NCBI GenBank assembly: GCA_963682025.1
Contig: OY821517.1
Location: forward strand, 233,437,326-233,501,325
Reading direction: 5' to 3'
DNA length: 64,000 nt
From: Cordilura impudica
Taxonomy: Eukaryota; Arthropoda; Insecta; Diptera; Scathophagidae
The translations under genes and the position numbers were made by a program. Of the stretch, positions 32,029-43,555 are shown one piece after another (the stretch's first letter is position 1; the number at the start of each line of letters is the position of its first letter). The notes below the pieces were generated by a model. The model was given only the letters and a program-made list of their open reading frames with translations. It was not told where the DNA came from and did no database searches.

Positions 32029-34923
32029 TTTTTTTTTTTCAATTATATATTCTTCCTTTATTTACATATTTTAACAAATTTGATATTTACATATGAGATC
32101 TTATCTTTACATAGATATTTCAACAAATAATATATAGGATCTAAAGACATTAAATAGTTTTTATTTTATTTTTTAATGATTTTTAAAGGAAAATGGGAGG
32201 GAAAAAACCTTTATATGATTTAATAAATTCAAATACTATCTGAAAATATTTATATGCTTATAGAAGGTTTATTAGAAATAATAGACCTCTATAAGCATAT
32301 AATTTTCAATTTGGTGATTTCTTTTTAATTTCACGTTACTTCTCTACATTCTCTTATCAGTGGGTAAGAGGAATTTTCAATTTTGGCAAAATAATTGTTG
32401 TTAATCCTTGTTATGAAATCGATAATTTTTTCATAACCTGTTTCTTCATGAAGAAGATTTGTAGGATACCTCCAGGGCTTTTTATTTATCATTTTAAGAC
32501 ATTTGTTTTGTATAATTTGTAAGCGTTTTAGGTGGCAGTTGGCAGCGTCACTCCAAATAGGACACGCGTATGTTAATATTGGCCTTATAACACTTTTGAA
32601 TAGGAGATTTTTGTTTTTGGGGTTTAGAAATGACCTTCTATTTAGAAGTGGCCATAATGCTTTAAATGATTTTATAGCTTTTTGGCACGTAGCCATAATA
32701 TGTTGTTTAAAAGTAAGCTTTTTGTCCAAGACAACTCCGAGATATTTGACATGATTAACTACATTTATGGTATTATTTCCAATATGAAGATGATGTCTTG
32801 GCAATCTTTTGGGAGATTTGTTGAACGGAAAAATAATTGCTTGGGTCTTGTTTGGATTAATTTTGATTTTCCATTTGTGAAAATATTTACTGCAATTTAC
32901 AAGTCCCTTTTCCATTTTCTTCAGGAGTGCACTTGTAAGTTTGTTTGAAGAAATTAACGCAGTATCATCTGCGTAGTAAGCAATTTTCATATATTTCGGG
33001 ACTTTAAAATCGGATGTATATATCGAGTAAAGCAATGGCGACAAGACTGATCCTTGAGGTAACCCTGTGGTAATGGTTTTTGGAGATGATGTTTCATTAT
33101 TAATCGCAACTTTAAAGCTTCTGCCGTGAATGAAATCTGAAATAAGTTTGCATAAATATTTTGGTACATTTGCATCAAGAAGTTTAAATACTAGGCCATT
33201 ATGCCAAACGGTGTCAAACGCTTTTTCGATATCCAACAATATTAGACCCGTTGAAAGTTTATTGTTTTTATTTGTGATTATTTGATTTTTAATTCTGTTT
33301 ATTTGGTGAGTAGTGCTATGCCCTTTTTTAAATCCAAATTGTTCTTTAGCAACAATAGAATTGGTCGTTACAAATTCACTAAGACGAGAATGTAGTATTT
33401 TTTCAAATATTTTACCTAAGTTACTTAATAAACTAATAGGTCTATAGCTATTTGGGTTATTTTTTGGCTTACTAGGTTTGTTGATAGCTATAACCTTAGC
33501 GTTTTTGAAATGGATTGGGAAATAGTTGAGTTTGATGCAGCTGTTAAATATTATAACCAGTAATTTTAGAGCTTTGAGTGGTAGTTTCTTTAAGAGCAGG
33601 TTGGGAACATTGTCAAAACCAGGAGATTTTGAGGGTTTTATTAATGAGACAATATTCATTGCTTCTTCTAGAGATGTATAAATTGCTGACTCAGAACTGG
33701 GATTTTCCTTCTTAAAATTATTTACTGTTGTATTTATTACTATATCCGCTGAGTGGCTGTAATTCGAAGTGAGGTTATTTGCTTTGACAAATGCATTTGC
33801 CAGGACTTCAGCCTTGTCCTTATCAGATGTTATCCTTGTATTTCCAACCTCAAGGTGAGAGATTTGATTTTTTCCTTTTCCTCGCAAGTTCCTGCTTATT
33901 CTCCAAAATGATTTATCACCTGGTTTTAAATTGGATAATAATTGACACCATTTCTTATTGCGTTCCGAATTAATACTTTTATCAATCATGTTAATTAGAA
34001 ACTTAGTACATTGATTATAAAAAGTTTGCTCGGCTATATTTGAAGATCGTTGGCTTTTTCTTTTAAAGCTTCTTCTTAGTTTAATATATTTCACAGTACT
34101 TTCTGGTAATGTGTAATTATTTTGTTGGGTTATTTTAGGTGTAGACGCATCCCTTGCTTCGAAGACTACATTTATAAATTTTTGTATTTCCTGATCAATT
34201 ACTACCTTGGTATTGTATATATCAGAATTTAACGTGATTTTATTTTCTAAAAAATTCAAATAAATGTTCCAGTTGGTTACACTATAATCATAATAGTTGA
34301 GGTCAACCTGCGAGGCCACTGATCTTTTAAGTGTACACATAATGGGGCGATGGTCTGATGGTATTTCGTAATCCATTGTCTTTACGTCTATGTTTAAAGC
34401 GGTATTGCTTAAAATAATATCGACTGTGGATGCTTCGCGATTGTGTTGATGGGGGAATAGGGTTGGACTATTAGGATAGTGAATGAAAAAATTGCTTGAT
34501 TGCTGTAGGTTGTTGAGTGCAATTCCTGCAGTATTATTTGAACGGCAATTCCAAGAACAATGTTTGGCATTTAGGTCACCAAAAACTATATATTCTTTGG
34601 TGGAAGGTGTTAGGTTTAAGATATCAGCACAGAAGTTACGGGTATATCTTGGTGAATATAACGAAGATACAACAATAGGTCTATTATTTATAATAACTTC
34701 AATTGAGATGTTTTCGATTGATGAAGTGTTTGATATAAAGAGGTTTTTATGAGCGACAGATTTATGAATTAACAGTGCTACTCCTCCTCCTCTAGCATCT
34801 GTTCTGTCACTTCTATATAAATAATAATTTTTAAAAAAGGGTCTATGATTTTCTGAAAAAAATGTTTCATTCAAAGACGCTATTTTAATATTTTCTCTTT
34901 CAATTAGTATTTCAAATTGTTTT
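32029..34923 (-). mobile_element. 5'-truncated Jockey-like element, copy 2
   Basis: Same structure and same TSD (32018-32030 and 34924-34936) as copy 1, so it was copied by segmental duplication and not inserted separately. Confidence 0.85.
32331..34922 (-). CDS. Jockey-like ORF2, 5'-truncated, copy 2
   Basis: The frame is intact as in copy 1. Differences from copy 1 that I can see: SLEEA for SLEEV, YFPIH for YFLIH and RLPRHH for RLPRRH. All endonuclease and RT motifs are kept, including YADD. Confidence 0.8.
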   Translation of the reverse strand, partial: KQFEILIERENIKIASLNETFFSENHRPFFKNYYLYRSDRTDARGGGVALLIHKSVAHKNLFISNTSSIENISIEVIINNRPIVVSSLYSPRYTRNFCADILNLTPSTKEYIVFGDLNAKHCSWNCRSNNTAGIALNNLQQSSNFFIHYPNSPTLFPHQHNREASTVDIILSNTALNIDVKTMDYEIPSDHRPIMCTLKRSVASQVDLNYYDYSVTNWNIYLNFLENKITLNSDIYNTKVVIDQEIQKFINVVFEARDASTPKITQQNNYTLPESTVKYIKLRRSFKRKSQRSSNIAEQTFYNQCTKFLINMIDKSINSERNKKWCQLLSNLKPGDKSFWRISRNLRGKGKNQISHLEVGNTRITSDKDKAEVLANAFVKANNLTSNYSHSADIVINTTVNNFKKENPSSESAIYTSLEEAMNIVSLIKPSKSPGFDNVPNLLLKKLPLKALKLLVIIFNSCIKLNYFPIHFKNAKVIAINKPSKPKNNPNSYRPISLLSNLGKIFEKILHSRLSEFVTTNSIVAKEQFGFKKGHSTTHQINRIKNQIITNKNNKLSTGLILLDIEKAFDTVWHNGLVFKLLDANVPKYLCKLISDFIHGRSFKVAINNETSSPKTITTGLPQGSVLSPLLYSIYTSDFKVPKYMKIAYYADDTALISSNKLTSALLKKMEKGLVNCSKYFHKWKIKINPNKTQAIIFPFNKSPKRLPRHHLHIGNNTINVVNHVKYLGVVLDKKLTFKQHIMATCQKAIKSFKALWPLLNRRSFLNPKNKNLLFKSVIRPILTYACPIWSDAANCHLKRLQIIQNKCLKMINKKPWRYPTNLLHEETGYEKIIDFITRINNNYFAKIENSSYPLIRECREVT

Positions 34924-36315
34924 ACTAGGTAGCATTATTTGCTTTAGATGTTTGTAACAACCAAAAATATTTGACCTAGACCCATCTTTAATTATACCGA
35001 TCGAATCAGAATCACTTTCTGAGTTGATTTAACAATGTCCGTCCGTCCGTCCGTCCGTCCGTCCGTCTGTGTGTCCATGTAAAGCTTGTAATCAAACTGC
35101 AGGTCGCAAATATGAATATATTTTGATGAAATTTGGTATATAAGCTTTTATCGGCCATGGGATGAACGCTATTGAAATTGGTGAGAATCGGTCCATGTTT
35201 AGACCTAGCCCCCATACAAATTACCCATATGAAATCGACATAAATTGCCATAAGATCCAAATTGTCATATAGATCTTACTCAAATTGGGTTTGTATGCGT
35301 TCATTACATCCACTAATGAGTAGTCCAAAAATGATCCCTTTGACCCCATATAGAGCTGCTTCCCGATCTTCACTTAAATCTATTAAAAAACAAAAATATT
35401 GCACTGATTCTTCTCAAATTTTGTTTGTACATATTTTTGCAAAATACAAGAGACTTTACCAAACATGATCAGGATCGGTCCATTTTTGGACCTAGTCCCT
35501 TTATAGATATAGCATCCGATATGAACTTTTTCATATCTGCAGCCAAAAAAATTAATAAAAATCGCACTCAAATTTGGTTTATGCTTACTTTCTATATCGA
35601 AGTAGTTGGACCGAAAGATAGGGTCTCTAAACCATGGTATAGGGTATCATATAGTCGGTCTAGACCGACTATAATTTTCTTACTTGTTTACAAAATTGTC
35701 GTTGTCGAAAATATTACATGGTACCAAAAAATTTTAAATTCGACTACGACTACGACAGTTGCCGAAATATGACTTCGCCAACCGTAATAAGGGTGATTAT
35801 GCCAAACTTATGGTCATATTTGTAAAAGAATAATGGAAAAACGTATGAAAAAAAGACCAGCCCTGTGTATACTCTTAACCCAAGGTTGTTGTTTGATATC
35901 TAATTGAAAATGGTGACATTCATGTTAAAATAGAAATAACTATTGCAAAGGTAATTAGAACAAAAATTGTGGCGCCATCTACTGTGGCATAGCAACACTG
36001 AACAAAATGAAGCGACACTCTGTTTGTTAATACAAAAGAAATGTATTTTCCAAAACAAAACAAAATACATATTGGAGAATTTTATATAAATAAAATAATA
36101 TACCAATTTATTTCTAACATGCGGTTATTATGAATATACATATATAGAATATATGTACATTATTTTATTATTTAATATATGTATGTATGTATATGTAAAT
36201 ATTACACACAAAAAATACAACATCAAAAGTTATTGTTTTCTTTAAATAAATTAATACATAAAATTTTTTTTGGTAAATTTATCTTGTTTTTTTTTTTATT
36301 AACAACTAGGTAGCA

Positions 36316-39210
36316 TTTTTTTTTTTCAATTATATATTCTTCCTTTATTTACATATTTTAACAAATTTGATATTTACATATGAGATCTTATCTTTACATA
36401 GATATTTCAACAAATAATATATAGGATCTAAAGACATTAAATAGTTTTTATTTTATTTTTTAATGATTTTTAAAGGAAAATGGGAGGGAAAAAACCTTTA
36501 TATGATTTAATAAATTCAAATACTATCTGAAAATATTTATATGCTTATAGAAGGTTTATTAGAAATAATAGACCTCTATAAGCATATAATTTTCAATTTG
36601 GTGATTTCTTTTTAATTTCACGTTACTTCTCTACATTCTCTTATCAGTGGGTAAGAGGAATTTTCAATTTTGGCAAAATAATTGTTGTTAATCCTTGTTA
36701 TGAAATCGATAATTTTTTCATAACCTGTTTCTTCATGAAGAAGATTTGTAGGATACCTCCAGGGCTTTTTATTTATCATTTTAAGACATTTGTTTTGTAT
36801 AATTTGTAAGCGTTTTAGGTGGCAGTTGGCAGCGTCACTCCAAATAGGACACGCGTATGTTAATATTGGCCTTATAACACTTTTGAATAGGAGATTTTTG
36901 TTTTTGGGGTTTAGAAATGACCTTCTATTTAGAAGTGGCCATAATGCTTTAAATGATTTTATAGCTTTTTGGCACGTAGCCATAATATGTTGTTTAAAAG
37001 TAAGCTTTTTGTCCAAGACAACTCCGAGATATTTGACATGATTAACTACATTTATGGTATTATTTCCAATATGAAGATGACGTCTTGGCAATCTTTTGGG
37101 AGATTTGTTGAACGGAAAAATAATTGCTTGGGTCTTGTTTGGATTAATTTTGATTTTCCATTTGTGAAAATATTTACTGCAATTTACAAGTCCCTTTTCC
37201 ATTTTCTTCAGGAGTGCACTTGTAAGTTTGTTTGAAGAAATTAACGCAGTATCATCTGCGTAGTAAGCAATTTTCATATATTTCGGGACTTTAAAATCGG
37301 ATGTATATATCGAGTAAAGCAATGGCGACAAGACTGATCCTTGAGGTAACCCTGTGGTAATGGTTTTTGGAGATGATGTTTCATTATTAATCGCAACTTT
37401 AAAGCTTCTGCCGTGAATGAAATCTGAAATAAGTTTGCATAAATATTTTGGTACATTTGCATCAAGAAGTTTAAATACTAGGCCATTATGCCAAACGGTG
37501 TCAAACGCTTTTTCGATATCCAACAATATTAGACCCGTTGAAAGTTTATTGTTTTTATTTGTGATTATTTGATTTTTAATTCTGTTTATTTGGTGAGTAG
37601 TGCTATGCCCTTTTTTAAATCCAAATTGTTCTTTAGCAACAATAGAATTGGTCGTTACAAATTCACTAAGACGAGAATGTAGTATTTTTTCAAATATTTT
37701 ACCTAAGTTACTTAATAAACTAATAGGTCTATAGCTATTTGGGTTATTTTTTGGCTTACTAGGTTTGTTGATAGCTATAACCTTAGCGTTTTTGAAATGG
37801 ATGGGGAAATAGTTGAGTTTGATGCAGCTGTTAAATATTATAACCAGTAATTTTAGAGCTTTGAGTGGTAGTTTCTTTAAGAGCAGGTTGGGAACATTGT
37901 CAAAACCAGGAGATTTTGAGGGTTTTATTAATGAGACAATATTCATTACTTCTTCTAGAGATGTATAAATTGCTGACTCAGAACTGGGATTTTCCTTCTT
38001 AAAATTATTTACTGTTGTATTTATTACTATATCCGCTGAGTGGCTGTAATTCGAAGTGAGGTTATTTGCTTTGACAAATGCATTTGCCAGGACTTCAGCC
38101 TTGTCCTTATCAGATGTTATCCTTGTATTTCCAACCTCAAGGTGAGAGATTTGATTTTTTCCTTTTCCTCGCAAGTTCCTGCTTATTCTCCAAAATGATT
38201 TATCACCTGGTTTTAAATTGGATAATAATTGACACCATTTCTTATTGCGTTCCGAATTAATACTTTTATCAATCATGTTAATTAGAAACTTAGTACATTG
38301 ATTATAAAAAGTTTGCTCGGCTATATTTGAAGATCGTTGGCTTTTTCTTTTAAAGCTTCTTCTTAGTTTAATATATTTCACAGTACTTTCTGGTAATGTG
38401 TAATTATTTTGTTGGGTTATTTTAGGTGTAGACGCATCCCTTGCTTCGAAGACTACATTTATAAATTTTTGTATTTCCTGATCAATTACTACCTTGGTAT
38501 TGTATATATCAGAATTTAACGTGATTTTATTTTCTAAAAAATTCAAATAAATGTTCCAGTTGGTTACACTATAATCATAATAGTTGAGGTCAACCTGCGA
38601 GGCCACTGATCTTTTAAGTGTACACATAATGGGGCGATGGTCTGATGGTATTTCGTAATCCATTGTCTTTACGTCTATGTTTAAAGCGGTATTGCTTAAA
38701 ATAATATCGACTGTGGATGCTTCGCGATTGTGTTGATCTGGGAATAGGGTTGGACTATTAGGATAGTGAATGAAAAAATTGCTTGATTGCTGTAGGTTGT
38801 TGAGTGCAATTCCTGCAGTATTATTTGAACGGCAATTCCAAGAACAATGTTTGGCATTTAGGTCACCAAAAACTATATATTCTTTGGTGGAAGGTGTTAG
38901 GTTTAAGATATCAGCACAGAAGTTACGGGTATATCTTGGTGAATATAACGAAGATACAACAATAGGTCTATTATTTATAATAACTTCAATTGAGATGTTT
39001 TCGATTGATGAAGTGTTTGATATAAAGAGGTTTTTATGAGCGACAGATTTATGAATTAACAGTGCTACTCCTCCTCCTCTAGCATCTGTTCTGTCACTTC
39101 TATATAAATAATAATTTTTAAAAAAGGGTCTATGATTTTCTGAAAAAAATGTTTCATTCAAAGACGCTATTTTAATATTTTCTCTTTCAATTAGTATTTC
39201 AAATTGTTTT
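36316..39210 (-). mobile_element. 5'-truncated Jockey-like element, copy 3
   Basis: Same TSD pair (36305-36317 and 39211-39223) and same truncation point as copies 1 and 2. Confidence 0.85.
36618..39209 (-). CDS. Jockey-like ORF2, 5'-truncated, copy 3
   Basis: Intact frame. It differs from copy 1 at LFPDQHN (LFPHQHN in copies 1 and 2) and YFPIH. All catalytic motifs are present. Confidence 0.8.
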   Translation of the reverse strand, partial: KQFEILIERENIKIASLNETFFSENHRPFFKNYYLYRSDRTDARGGGVALLIHKSVAHKNLFISNTSSIENISIEVIINNRPIVVSSLYSPRYTRNFCADILNLTPSTKEYIVFGDLNAKHCSWNCRSNNTAGIALNNLQQSSNFFIHYPNSPTLFPDQHNREASTVDIILSNTALNIDVKTMDYEIPSDHRPIMCTLKRSVASQVDLNYYDYSVTNWNIYLNFLENKITLNSDIYNTKVVIDQEIQKFINVVFEARDASTPKITQQNNYTLPESTVKYIKLRRSFKRKSQRSSNIAEQTFYNQCTKFLINMIDKSINSERNKKWCQLLSNLKPGDKSFWRISRNLRGKGKNQISHLEVGNTRITSDKDKAEVLANAFVKANNLTSNYSHSADIVINTTVNNFKKENPSSESAIYTSLEEVMNIVSLIKPSKSPGFDNVPNLLLKKLPLKALKLLVIIFNSCIKLNYFPIHFKNAKVIAINKPSKPKNNPNSYRPISLLSNLGKIFEKILHSRLSEFVTTNSIVAKEQFGFKKGHSTTHQINRIKNQIITNKNNKLSTGLILLDIEKAFDTVWHNGLVFKLLDANVPKYLCKLISDFIHGRSFKVAINNETSSPKTITTGLPQGSVLSPLLYSIYTSDFKVPKYMKIAYYADDTALISSNKLTSALLKKMEKGLVNCSKYFHKWKIKINPNKTQAIIFPFNKSPKRLPRRHLHIGNNTINVVNHVKYLGVVLDKKLTFKQHIMATCQKAIKSFKALWPLLNRRSFLNPKNKNLLFKSVIRPILTYACPIWSDAANCHLKRLQIIQNKCLKMINKKPWRYPTNLLHEETGYEKIIDFITRINNNYFAKIENSSYPLIRECREVT

Positions 39211-39236
39211 ACTAGGTAGCATTATTTGCTTTAGAT

Positions 39237-40030
39237 GTTGGTGAATTTTTACTCCCTTTATATTAACTCGTAGTCTGCTTATCGACAAAATTTTGGATGG
39301 ATTTTTAACCCCGTTCCCGTGACCAAATCGATCTGAAACTTTGCAGGCAGGCTCGTGGCGATGACAAAAATGATCTAACACATTTTTTAGTGATGCCAAA
39401 ACAATGGAAACTTTAAAATTTTTCTACCAGAGTTGATAAAAAAAATGTACAAAGGGTTAGTTTTTATTATATTATTACCACAACGACAATAAAAACAACA
39501 AGTCCAACCATGACAACAATACAACATTTAGAATAACAACAAGAACAAGACAGAAACATATATTTTTTTTTACTTCTTCAGTGATTTCTCTGGACCTATT
39601 AAACCGATTTTCACGATTTTTCAAACAGAAATCTTCTCATTATGTTAGTCAATCATTCTCACTATAGACAGTTATCCTATTGAGGGCGTGATCGTGACCA
39701 AGAACAACATAGACAAATCATATTTTTCCAAGACTTTTTTTACTTCTTCATTCAATTCTCGGGACCTAATCAACCGATTTGGACGATTTTAAATAGCAAA
39801 CTTCTCAGGACGTTATCGAATCATTTATTATGCCAACGAGCACCCTAGCTGCCCGATTGAAGCCGTCATCGTGATTTCCACAGACGGACATCGCTATATC
39901 AACTCCTCTTGTTATAAGGATCACAAATATATATATTTTATGGGGTCCAAAATTTTTTTTCTAATTATTACAAACGGAATTACAAATTTATATATACCCT
40001 CTGCACACTGGAGTGGAGGGTATAATAAAA
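39237..40030. repeat. Dispersed repeat with internal near-duplication
   Basis: Two ~125-bp segments (about 39569-39700 and 39737-39872) are diverged copies: ACTTCTTCA...GACCTA..AACCGATTT..ACGATTTT...CTTCTCA. The right end has TATACCCTCTGCACACTGGA and GTGGAGGGTATAATAA, an inverted pair. It is related to 20590-20695. No gene. Confidence 0.45.
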
Positions 40031-40036
40031 ACAAAG

Positions 40037-40930
40037 ATATACGCGATACCATCGAAAAAAATAATAACAAAATGTGCTACGAAATAAAGAAGGTTATAAA
40101 AGACACAAACGTAAAAACAACAAAAATGTCATATGCGCAATCTTTGAAAACGATGCCAGATTTATCAAAAAAATTTCCCCTTAATTGTTAAACCAAAGGA
40201 GAAACAAAGTATAGACAAAATAAAAGCTGAATTAAATAAAAAATTTGATCCAATCAATTTTAAATTACAAATATTGAAAGCAGAAAAAACGGTACGGTGG
40301 TGATCCAGAGTGAAAATATAGAAGAACGGGGAAAAAATAAAAAGGCGATACAAGGTGAAATTAGTGAAGATTATAAAATAAAAATCCCAAAAGATGTTGA
40401 TATGCAAATTGTAATCACTGACTTAAAACTTTAAAATGTCTGATAAAGAATTTATAGAAAAATTAAAAAAACAGAACGAAATACTAAAAAAATAGCAAGA
40501 TAGAAGTTATTAAAATATATGAAATAAAAAGATATAATAGAACAATATTCAATGCAAAATTGAAAATAGACAATGAATTGTATCCGAAAATAATAACAGG
40601 TCAAAAGCATAATTTAGGATGGGCAGGTGTAGGTTTTTTGATGGTACGGACATTATGCAATGCTTCAAGTGCCAAGGATATAACCATAAAGCGTCGGACT
40701 GTAAGAATGAAAGTGTATGCTAAAAATGCCATGGCAACCACAGAGGTAAAGAATGTAATAATGAAATAATCATGAAATGTATTAATGGCATGAAAGAGAA
40801 TAAGATTAAATCTAGGACTTGATGAGAATCATGACACCAATAACCGGGAGTGTCCGGTGTATCAAAATAAATTGAATCTTCGAAAGAGAAGGATGGGTTT
40901 ATCAATCTAGCAACCAAACCAGATTCATGG
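40037..40930 (+). pseudogene. ORF1 (Gag-like, CCHC) of outer Jockey-like element
   Basis: Frame pieces include MSYAQSLKTMPDLSKK, PKEKQSIDKIKAELNKKFD, IYEIKRYNRTIFNAKLKIDN and, near 40655-40760, CFKCQGYNHKASDC followed by a second knuckle interrupted by TAA (VC-stop-KCHGNHRGKEC). It coats element RNA in active relatives. Multiple frameshifts. Confidence 0.6.
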
Positions 40931-41755
40931 TATATACACAAACATTCAAGGCTTGATTAATAACTTCAACAAATTAGAAATAATAGCAGCAATAAATAAA
41001 CCTGAGTTCATAATTTTAACAGAAACACATCAAACTGATGAAATATATGAAAGTGAAATTGAAATAGACCAACACGAGCACCTTATCGAATTCATCTAGA
41101 ATTGGGGGAGCAATAGTTTATTTCAAAAAACATTGGCATATAAATAATATCAAAAATAATATTAAAGACGCAAAACACTGGATAAGTGCGTATATGGCGA
41201 AATATGAAAAAAAAATCAATAATAATAATAATAATAAATAGGTCACCAAGTGGTTCATAATCAGAATTCTGTGATACATTCCAAGACTTTTTAGAAGAAA
41301 TATGTGAAACAAACTGTGATATTTTAATAGTCGGAGAATTTACCATTGACTGGAAAAATTATTTTTATACAAGTAGATTGGAAAGCATACTTAATGACAA
41401 TGGACTAAAACATGTAATGAAAGAATATACTAGAATAACAAAAAACTCGAAAACGTTAATTATAATAACAAATAATGAAACTATTACGGCAAAAAATAAT
41501 ATAAATAATAAAATATCTGATCATGAATCCATTGACATCTTTATCGAGAGCGAAGGTATGAAGCAAGATATTAATAAAGAAATAAATATTTTCAAGTACA
41601 ATAAAAACAGCCTCAAAAATGAAATAAGTGCAATATTAAATTATGATGAAATAAATGATTTAAACGAATATGTACACTATTTCGATAACTGCCTTGAAAA
41701 TACAATAAAAAAATTTACTATTAAGAAAAAAATAACTGAAAAAAGTAAAAACTAG
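40930..41755 (+). pseudogene. Endonuclease region of outer Jockey-like ORF2
   Basis: Recognisable pieces are TNIQGLINNFNKLEII, FIILTETHQTDE (catalytic Glu), RIGGAIVYFKKHWH, CDILIVGEF (where GDF is usual) and, in the open frame 41378-41755, SDHESIDIFIES (SDH motif). Stops and frameshifts separate them, and a TAA microsatellite has expanded at ~41219-41238. Confidence 0.6.
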
Positions 41756-42048
41756 TGGTTTAACAGCGAATTCAGATCATTAAAGAGAGAAAAGTCTTTA
41801 AATATCAAAATGCAATTACAGTAAATACAGATGACGCTTGGAATAGTTATTAAATAATAAGAAATATCTATAAAGTAAAAACTGAACATGAAAAAAATAA
41901 ATATATTAATAATTAAATAAATAGTGTAAATAACCAAAAAGAAATGTGGAGTAAAATTAAAGAACTAGCCCTAAAAAAACCTACATCTGTGATAAAAACT
42001 GATATATAAACAAATAGAATATAAAGACAATTTCCAAATAGTCAAAAA
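41756..42048 (+). pseudogene. Decayed linker between endonuclease and RT
   Basis: Short pieces in scattered frames (for example NSEFRSLKREKS, KEMWSKIKELALKKPTSV) fit the connector of a Jockey-like ORF2. It ends at the Helitron insertion. Confidence 0.4.
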
Positions 42049-42512
42049 TCTATAATATTAATAGGCTAGACGATTTCTTGTGACTGATGTTTTGTTTTAC
42101 CGTTTTATCCCGATTTTGTCCAAACGTAAATTATTTGAAAGGTATTTCTTTTTAGCGGTTTTACAGATTTACAGATTTTTTAATTTTTTCCTTTATTTTG
42201 AGTAAATTGCATTGAAAGTTGCTACTAACACATACATAAAATTATACGTATTCTGTGTGTGTGTGTTTATTAAATTTGTTAATGTGTTTGTTAATGAGCT
42301 TGTTTTCTTCATTCGCAATAATAATAAACCAAAATAGTGTTGGTTTGTGAATTGGCTAAGTTGAAAAATAAAGTTGCCTAGACATTGCAGTCGAATTTCG
42401 AGTGCTGGAATCTGCTAGTATAGAATAAAAAAACATTGGAAGACAAAAATTTAATGAAAAAATAATATTTCCTAGAATTCGCACTCGAATTTCGAGTGCT
42501 GGGCTATACTAG
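42049..42512 (+). mobile_element. Non-autonomous Helitron with a doubled 3' end
   Basis: It starts TCTATAATATTAATAGGC after an A and ends with the perfect 9-bp-stem hairpin GCACTCGAATTTCGAGTGC (42481-42499), nine bases, then CTAG, followed by T. The 5' TC, 3' hairpin plus CTAG and A/T insertion site are Helitron hallmarks. A second, slightly mutated hairpin and CTAG lies inside at 42389-42418. A shorter relative is at 53686-54058. No Rep/helicase gene. Confidence 0.75.
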
Positions 42513-42649
42513 TTTTAATAATTATTTTGTAACTAGTATTAAGGAAATCAGATATTCCAATTAAAATGTGCAATATGAAAATCAAATACCTGTGATAAAC
42601 TTTAAATTTAAACTCCGTGCAATACATTTACAAGAACTAAAGATTATTT

Positions 42650-43366
42650 TTAAAAGTATTAACAAAAAAACCTGATTATAACAAACTATCAAATGTAATA
42701 ATCCTAGATAATTGGGACAGAACAGGCAATATTATATTAAATATTATAAATAAATCACGAGACTGGCGTATTCCCAAATAATTGAAAAGAATCTATCCTA
42801 CTGAAAAAGTCAAAAATACATTAAAATGTGAAGAATATCGACCAATTAATTATCACCATAAAACCATGTGAAAAAAATCATTGAAAAAATAGTAAAAAAT
42901 CAATTGGAAGACTACATGGAACAACACAGGTTATTATCAAAATATCAATCAGGCTTTAGAAGAAATTATTCATGTGAAACTGCAGTAAATTATGTCATAA
43001 ACAGATGGAAATGTAGAAAGAGAAAAAATAAAATATTAGCGATTTTCCTTGATTTTAAGAGCTTTTGAAACGATAGATAGGGACATCCTATTGATGAAAT
43101 TAGCTAAATACGGTGTTAAAGATACAGAGCTAAAATGGTTTCAGTCATATTTAACAAATCGTAGACAATAAACAAATGTTAATAATGAAATATCCAATGC
43201 AATAGAAAATAATTTTGGAGTACCACAAGGCTCAAATTTAGGAGCTCTTCTTTTTGTTATATATATAATCGATATTGAAAATACATAGAGAAATGCGAAG
43301 CTGTACTATATGCAGACGATACTTTGATTTTCACAGAAGGAGCAATGGAGGAAATATGTTATGAAA
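42650..43366 (+). pseudogene. RT region of outer Jockey-like ORF2, first part
   Basis: Pieces in order: EEYRPINYHHKTM, KKIIEKIVKNQLEDYM, LSKYQSGFRRNYSCETAVNY, ILAIFLDFK, NNFGVPQGSNLGALLFVIYI and AVLYADDTLIFTEG (catalytic YADD). Frameshifts lie between them. The frame stops at the I-like insertion after MEEICYE and resumes at 48986. Confidence 0.65.
43356..43366. repeat. Left TSD of I-like element
   Basis: ATGTTATGAAA (11 bp) recurs at 48986-48996 directly after the element's (TAAA)n tail. Confidence 0.8.
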
Positions 43367-43555
43367 TCAGTTGCAATCGTCGCTTTGAACTGTTAACAAC
43401 GTACAAGCAAAGATCGCAGTGTTTATCTTCACACAATAACAACCCAACACATATAACTGTTAAAAAATTCTTTTACTCTATAAACAAGAATTTAAAAAAG
43501 CAAAGTAACAAATTAAATACAATTACAACTATCCTAATTTAAAACCAATAACAAC

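Larger units (their letters stand above)
30648..34949. repeat. Tandem unit 2 of the triplication
   Basis: 4,302 bp, near-identical to unit 1. Its (GTCC)n tract (30737-30776) is longer than in units 1 and 3, and it has private base changes (for example AAATAGAAG near 31153). Confidence 0.9.
34950..39236. repeat. Tandem unit 3 of the triplication
   Basis: 4,287 bp ending at TTGCTTTAGAT. The following GTT is shared with the start of each unit, a 3-bp microhomology at the outer junction. It has one ATGAAAAAAAG variant near 35846 where units 1 and 2 read ATGAAATAAAAG. Confidence 0.9.
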
